DNA from: DAOTUB01 sp034437455
GTDB lineage: Bacteria; Chloroflexota; Anaerolineae; B4-G1
Length of the DNA: 18,764 nt
Direction: 5' to 3'
Assembly (NCBI GenBank): GCA_034437455.1
Contig: DAOTUB010000390.1
Span: 1-18,764, forward strand
How positions within the stretch are numbered: position 1 is the stretch's first letter; each line of letters opens with the position of its first letter. The notes beneath the pieces were generated by a model, which was not told the origin of the DNA, searched no databases, and saw only the letters and a list, made by a program, of their open reading frames with translations. Below are positions 16,096-18,764 of the stretch, one piece after another. Made by a program: the position numbers and the translations under genes.

Positions 16096-16123
16096 ATTAT
16101 AATGATTTGCAGAATAAATGCAA
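16096..16123 (-). promoter_or_regulatory. Promoter of the sigma-led operon
   Basis: On the minus strand, -35 TTGCAT (16123-16118), a 16-base spacer and a perfect -10 TATAAT (16101-16096). The predicted start site is near 16089, about 130 bases before the sigma-gene ATG. The element is strikingly similar to the promoter at 17506-17533. The rest of the gap 15980-16224 is AT-rich and holds no gene that I can see. Confidence 0.6.
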
Positions 16124-16224
16124 GTGCTCTCGAGCTATAAGTTCGGACAGTAATTTGCTTCAAGATATGTAAAGGCAGCGGTATTTAACACTTTACCAAC
16201 TCCAGGCTTATTTACTCTTCCCCC

Positions 16225-17400
16225 CTAACCAAACCCCGCATACCACCCGACCAACCCATCGCACTTGTTAGGATTGAACAAACACCTGGCATAAGGCTCA
16301 TACGGCGCATACTGGGCCTTGAAATAGTCGGCCACGGCCGCGGACTCGGGGGCGACGCCCCGCTCCAGGATGGCCTGACGCATCTGTGCATAGGGCGGCC
16401 AGGCGTGCAGGACCTGGCCGAACAGGTCGTCGTCGGGCGTGTCTGTGGCGACGTAGGCCCGGCCCAAGGGCGTGAGGTGGTAGCGCACCCGACGCCCGTC
16501 GCGCGCCTTGCGCACTAGGTCCAACAGCGCCAGATTGTTTAACGCAGCCCGCACTCCCGAGGGGCCGGTGTCCCAGCCCAAGGCGTGGATCGCTGCCTGC
16601 ACATCTCCCACAAACCCGCCGTCGGCCTGGGTCATCGCCTGGGCTGTGGCCTTGACGGCGCTGTACACGCGGGCCGCGTAACCGGACAGCGCGTCCTCGA
16701 TCTGCCACGCCTCCTGGAGGCTGAGGTCTGACAACCGCGCCGGCACGAGGGACACGCGCTCGCGCGCCGGCTCGTACCAGAATTGGCCCTGGACGGTCTG
16801 CTCGCGCTGCAGCGCGAGCCGGGGCATACGGCGCAACCAACACTCCACCGGGTCGGGAAAGGCGACAAACTCGGGGAAATCGACCGCGATGGGCGCCGGG
16901 GCCAGCGCGGCAAAGTGGAGCGCACTGTCCGTCACGGCGCTACGCGCGACGCCCCCCGCTATTTCAAATCCGTCCAGGAGGACCGAAGCATAGTTCTGGA
17001 CGTCTGGCAACACGTCCGCCCGCAGGTCCGCCCATTCTACAAAGCGCACCGCCAGGGATGCGTCGTGTGTCCACGACCGCATGTCTGCGTCAAAGCCGTT
17101 GAGCGAGACGTACAATATCCCGTTACAGTCCAGGTCCCGCGCGGCGCGCTGGCGGCGCCGGGGATTGATATCGCGCACCGTCGCCGGCCGGTCCTTGAAA
17201 AATTTGGCCTCGACCAACCAGCGATGTGTTTCTCCCTCGACGATGCCGTCGCATTGATACCAGCGGCCGGACTTGCCGTGCTGGTAGGACGACCACTCGC
17301 GCACCTGGTACTGCCCGCTGCGTCGATAGTGGCTCAGGATCAGGTGCTCAAAGGCGAACCCTTGTTTAGAGGCCGAGTGGGGCAGCGCAATGTGTCCCAT
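16225..17400 (-). CDS. PD-(D/E)xK endonuclease-like protein with winged helix
   Basis: 391 residues; ATG 17400 with GAGGGG (17415-17410) 9 bases upstream. The N-terminal ~120 residues fit the restriction-endonuclease-like fold of the Mrr/HJC type: GFAFEHLILSHY (Glu18), YQCDGIV (Asp51) and WLVEAKFFKD (Glu64-x-Lys66), then a helix-strand with CNGILYVSLNGFD. The middle is unrecognised. The C-terminal part (about 255-325) looks like a winged helix: ALGWDTGPSGVRAALNNLAL, VRKARDGRRVRYHLTPLGRA. Such proteins cleave DNA, sometimes only modified or unmodified DNA. It is a single GC-rich gene upstream of the AT-rich operon in the same direction, with its own promoter that resembles that operon's. It may be the nuclease arm of the neighbouring system or an independent restriction gene. 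Confidence 0.75.
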   Translation of the reverse strand: MGHIALPHSASKQGFAFEHLILSHYRRSGQYQVREWSSYQHGKSGRWYQCDGIVEGETHRWLVEAKFFKDRPATVRDINPRRRQRAARDLDCNGILYVSLNGFDADMRSWTHDASLAVRFVEWADLRADVLPDVQNYASVLLDGFEIAGGVARSAVTDSALHFAALAPAPIAVDFPEFVAFPDPVECWLRRMPRLALQREQTVQGQFWYEPARERVSLVPARLSDLSLQEAWQIEDALSGYAARVYSAVKATAQAMTQADGGFVGDVQAAIHALGWDTGPSGVRAALNNLALLDLVRKARDGRRVRYHLTPLGRAYVATDTPDDDLFGQVLHAWPPYAQMRQAILERGVAPESAAVADYFKAQYAPYEPYARCLFNPNKCDGLVGWYAGFG

Positions 17401-17505
17401 GGCCTACATCCCCTCAAAATTCTGCGTAAAGAATCTCATCGAACCTTTGCCACATTGGCGATTAACGCACGAGCGATGCATGTTGTCCTTTTTGATTGCT
17501 ATACC

Positions 17506-17533
17506 ATTATATCGCTCTGCGAAATAAATGCAA
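17506..17533 (-). promoter_or_regulatory. Promoter of the endonuclease-like gene
   Basis: On the minus strand, -35 TTGCAT (17533-17528), a 16-base spacer and -10 TATAAT (17511-17506); the start site is near 17499, giving a leader of about 100 bases. Both hexamers, the spacer length and the first bases of the spacer (TTATT) match the operon promoter at 16096-16123. Confidence 0.6.
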
Positions 17534-17706
17534 ACTGCCCTAGCCAAAGACCTTTAGGACCATTGAAACACTGAGGGCACTGATCGCACTGAATGTGCTG
17601 CTCGCTCTCGGATGTCCGCTGACATGGTGCGCTGGCTGTTCTTTGACGCGAGTGGTTCAACGGCGCTCAGTCCATCGCCGCCTCAGCCGCTACCGGTGAG
17701 CCTCCT

Positions 17707-17739
17707 GCTAACCTGTGAACTACCGTAAGGCTAACCTGT
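17707..17739. repeat. 10-base direct repeat next to the PIN gene stop
   Basis: GCTAACCTGT occurs at 17707-17716 and 17730-17739 (23-base period), ending immediately before the PIN gene stop codon. Two units only; origin unknown. Confidence 0.5.
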
Positions 17740-18243
17740 TTAATCCAATACTTTCTGCAACAGGCGTCGACACAAAGCGGGACTGATCCAGATATCCATC
17801 CGCTCCTCAATCTGACCGAAATACAAGCGCAGTTGATCAGCGGTAATGAGACCAGCGCGATAGGCATGGATGAGAATGCCCAAAGTACCTCGCACTGTCA
17901 CGCCCAACTGACGGGCCGCCGCTCGGCCTCGCTCTTCGTCTATCAGAAGCAGCCCATCCTCAGCTAGGGCCAAAGCGACGCTCTCGCGCTCACCCTGATC
18001 AAGTGACAAGGCGGCCAGTGCATCTGGCACATCCCTGACCTGTGTCGGCTTCCAGCTTTCCTGGCTCAAGAACAATTGGAGTGTATAAGCATCATCAAAC
18101 CCCCGCCGTATCCCCTCTACCACGACTTCTTCATAAACCGAGCGGGGGAACTGAACCTGTTGATAGAGTCGTTTGAGCAGGTGCAACAGGTTCAGCTTTG
18201 CAAGTGCCATCAATGGCCCAGCGTCGGCGACGACGGTTGCCAT
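17740..18243 (-). CDS. PIN-domain toxin, DUF3368 family
   Basis: 167 residues. PIN-fold ribonuclease signatures are VADAGPLMALAKL (Asp7, metal ligand), SLDQGERESVALALA (80-94), LLLIDEERGRAAARQLG (98-114, Asp102) and VRGTLGIL (117-124). The DAGPL start and IDEERGRAAA core are typical of DUF3368 proteins, which pair with UPF0175 antitoxins. PIN toxins cleave RNA with Mg2+. The ATG (18243-18241) shares one base with the antitoxin stop (TAATG), so translation is coupled. Length is normal for the family and the acidic residues are present, so the toxin is probably functional. Confidence 0.88.
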   Translation of the reverse strand: MATVVADAGPLMALAKLNLLHLLKRLYQQVQFPRSVYEEVVVEGIRRGFDDAYTLQLFLSQESWKPTQVRDVPDALAALSLDQGERESVALALAEDGLLLIDEERGRAAARQLGVTVRGTLGILIHAYRAGLITADQLRLYFGQIEERMDIWISPALCRRLLQKVLD

Positions 18244-18509
18244 TAGAGCATTTCCTCTTGCACAGTCTCTTCAGAGTAATCGGGGTCCACGCCCCGTGCC
18301 CGGGCCTCGCGGATGAGGTCGCGCTTGGAGAGACCAAGCTGTTCGGCGACATAACCCAGCGATCCGACACCGTCACGGTAGAGCGCCAGAGCGCGTTCCA
18401 CCTTGTACTGATAAAGCCCTAGCCGAAAAATCTGCTGCAAAGTGACCGGTTCCTCCGGCACGCCCTCCAACCAATGACGCGGAATTTGCATCACGACTGT
18501 CTTTTCCAT
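18243..18509 (-). CDS. UPF0175-family antitoxin
   Basis: 88 residues from ATG 18509, chosen because an AAGGAAGGA tract ends 6 bases upstream and because the longer in-frame extension (to 18671) runs through the promoter and matches no family. The protein has the UPF0175 pattern: PVTLQQIFRLGLYQYKVERA, LALYRDGVGSLGYVAEQLGL, a ribbon/helix-turn-helix-like DNA-binding segment, then an acidic C-terminal tail DPDYSEETVQEEML that would bind the toxin. It is the first gene of the toxin-antitoxin operon and is probably autoregulatory through the inverted repeat at 18555-18580. Confidence 0.88.
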   Translation of the reverse strand: MEKTVVMQIPRHWLEGVPEEPVTLQQIFRLGLYQYKVERALALYRDGVGSLGYVAEQLGLSKRDLIREARARGVDPDYSEETVQEEML

Positions 18510-18543
18510 CGAATGTCCTTCCTTTACAAGCGCTGTCTTGCTA

Positions 18544-18571
18544 ATTATACTCCGCTGACCCCAAGTGACAA
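18544..18571 (-). promoter_or_regulatory. Promoter of the UPF0175/PIN operon
   Basis: On the minus strand, -35 TTGTCA (18571-18566; 5 of 6 consensus bases), a 16-base spacer and -10 TATAAT (18549-18544). The start site is near 18537, about 28 bases before the antitoxin ATG. Confidence 0.7.
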
Positions 18572-18580
18572 CTGGGTCAG
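18555..18580. promoter_or_regulatory. Inverted repeat over the -35 region, candidate antitoxin operator
   Basis: CTGACCC (18555-18561) and GGGTCAG (18574-18580) are perfect 7-base inverted arms separated by 12 bases. Allowing one extra base, pairing extends inward through AGT/ACT. The element covers the -35 hexamer, where a repressor would block RNA polymerase. Confidence 0.5.
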
Positions 18581-18622
18581 GCTTGCGCCCCAGCCGCAGG
18601 ACCAGGAGCCCGGTTTCTACCC

Positions 18623-18764
18623 TCACCCCGCCTCCATATCCGCCGCGATCTCGGCCAGCATCGCCTCGCACATGGCCAGCTCTTCCTGTTCCTCGTCCAG
18701 CTTTTCTTCGGCCATGACGACCAGCATCCCCAGCACGTCTATCTGGGTCTGCCAGGTCTCCCGG
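18623..18764 (-). CDS. 3' end of an unidentified gene (partial)
   Basis: Open in one frame from the window edge to TGA at 18625-18623. The visible 47 codons read RETWQTQIDVLGMLVVMAEE, then KLDEEQEELAMCEAMLAEIA and ADMEAG. The sequence is strongly acidic and helical, probably a coiled-coil tail. The family cannot be judged from this piece. It ends about 50 bases upstream of the toxin-antitoxin promoter and is transcribed in the same direction. Confidence 0.6.
   Translation of the reverse strand, partial: RETWQTQIDVLGMLVVMAEEKLDEEQEELAMCEAMLAEIAADMEAG

Larger units (their letters stand above)
4288..16123 (-). other. Candidate base-exchange BREX-like operon
   Basis: Eight co-directional genes with overlaps or gaps of at most 26 bases, headed by one promoter: sigma/HARE, TGT/DpdA-like, 279-aa protein, small AAA ATPase, BrxC/PglY-like ATPase, PglZ, HerA-like ATPase, GNAT. 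Third-codon positions are visibly more AT-rich than in the flanking genes. No methyltransferase, helicase of BrxL or PglW type, or NurA is present. The grouping is what the sequence shows; a shared function in DNA modification and defence is inference. Confidence 0.65.
17401..17739. other. Intergenic region, 339 bases
   Basis: Contains the promoter of the endonuclease-like gene (17506-17533) near its left end and a 10-base direct repeat at its right end (17707-17739). Between about 17540 and 17700 short reading frames exist on both strands, but none has a ribosome site or a recognisable protein. No terminator-like hairpin with a U-tract was found downstream of the PIN gene. Confidence 0.6.

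Noticed and set aside
4288..16224. Standard BREX or Dpd system
   Set aside because: No PglX/BrxX methyltransferase, BrxL or PglW, and none of the ParB-like, SNF2-like, RecQ-like or PLD proteins of described Dpd clusters can be seen.
16783..17574. 263-codon plus-strand frame opposite the endonuclease-like gene
   Set aside because: It is the antisense shadow of a GC-rich gene that has nuclease motifs, a ribosome site and a promoter.
1..18764. CRISPR arrays, tRNA/rRNA genes, transposases or integrases
   Set aside because: No regularly spaced repeats, no cloverleaf or rRNA-like sequence, and no DDE or recombinase motifs were found on either strand.

Overview
The window is from a bacterium with conventional Shine-Dalgarno sites and sigma-70-like promoters. 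No taxonomic marker gene is present. The GC-rich flanks together with HARE-like/TPR, UPF0175/DUF3368 and AbiE genes would fit a Chloroflexota-like genome, but that is only an impression. Almost all genes lie on the minus strand, and the content is typical of a defence island.

Layout. (1) 54-1421, plus strand: a winged-helix (HARE-like) plus TPR protein. (2) 1599-3564: an AbiE type IV toxin-antitoxin cassette. Its toxin gene abiEii is broken by one in-frame TAA, while the antitoxin abiEi and a promoter/operator are intact. The cassette sits between two 137-bp direct repeats that are copies of the 3' end of the neighbouring 219-aa gene (3458-4117). (3) 4288-15958, minus strand: a tight, AT-richer operon of eight genes. 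In transcription order these are a sigma-70-like factor fused to a HARE-HTH domain, a TGT/DpdA-like base transglycosylase, an unknown 279-aa protein, a small AAA-type ATPase, a 1349-aa P-loop/coiled-coil protein of BrxC/PglY type, a short PglZ protein, a HerA-like ATPase and a GNAT acetyltransferase. (4) 16225-17400: a PD-(D/E)xK endonuclease-like gene whose promoter closely resembles that of the operon. (5) 17740-18509: a UPF0175/DUF3368 (PIN) toxin-antitoxin pair. (6) 18623-18764: the 3' end of an unidentified gene running off the window.

The main point of interest is region 3. It has the core of a BREX-like system (large P-loop ATPase, PglZ, extra ATPase), but no methyltransferase (PglX/BrxX). 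In that place it has a tRNA-guanine-transglycosylase homologue of the kind that inserts 7-deazaguanines into DNA in Dpd systems. The inference is a base-exchange modification or defence system controlled by its own multidomain sigma factor, possibly assisted by the adjacent nuclease. No biochemical function is proven by sequence alone, and no preQ0 synthesis genes are in the window, so the precursor would come from elsewhere in the genome or from the environment.
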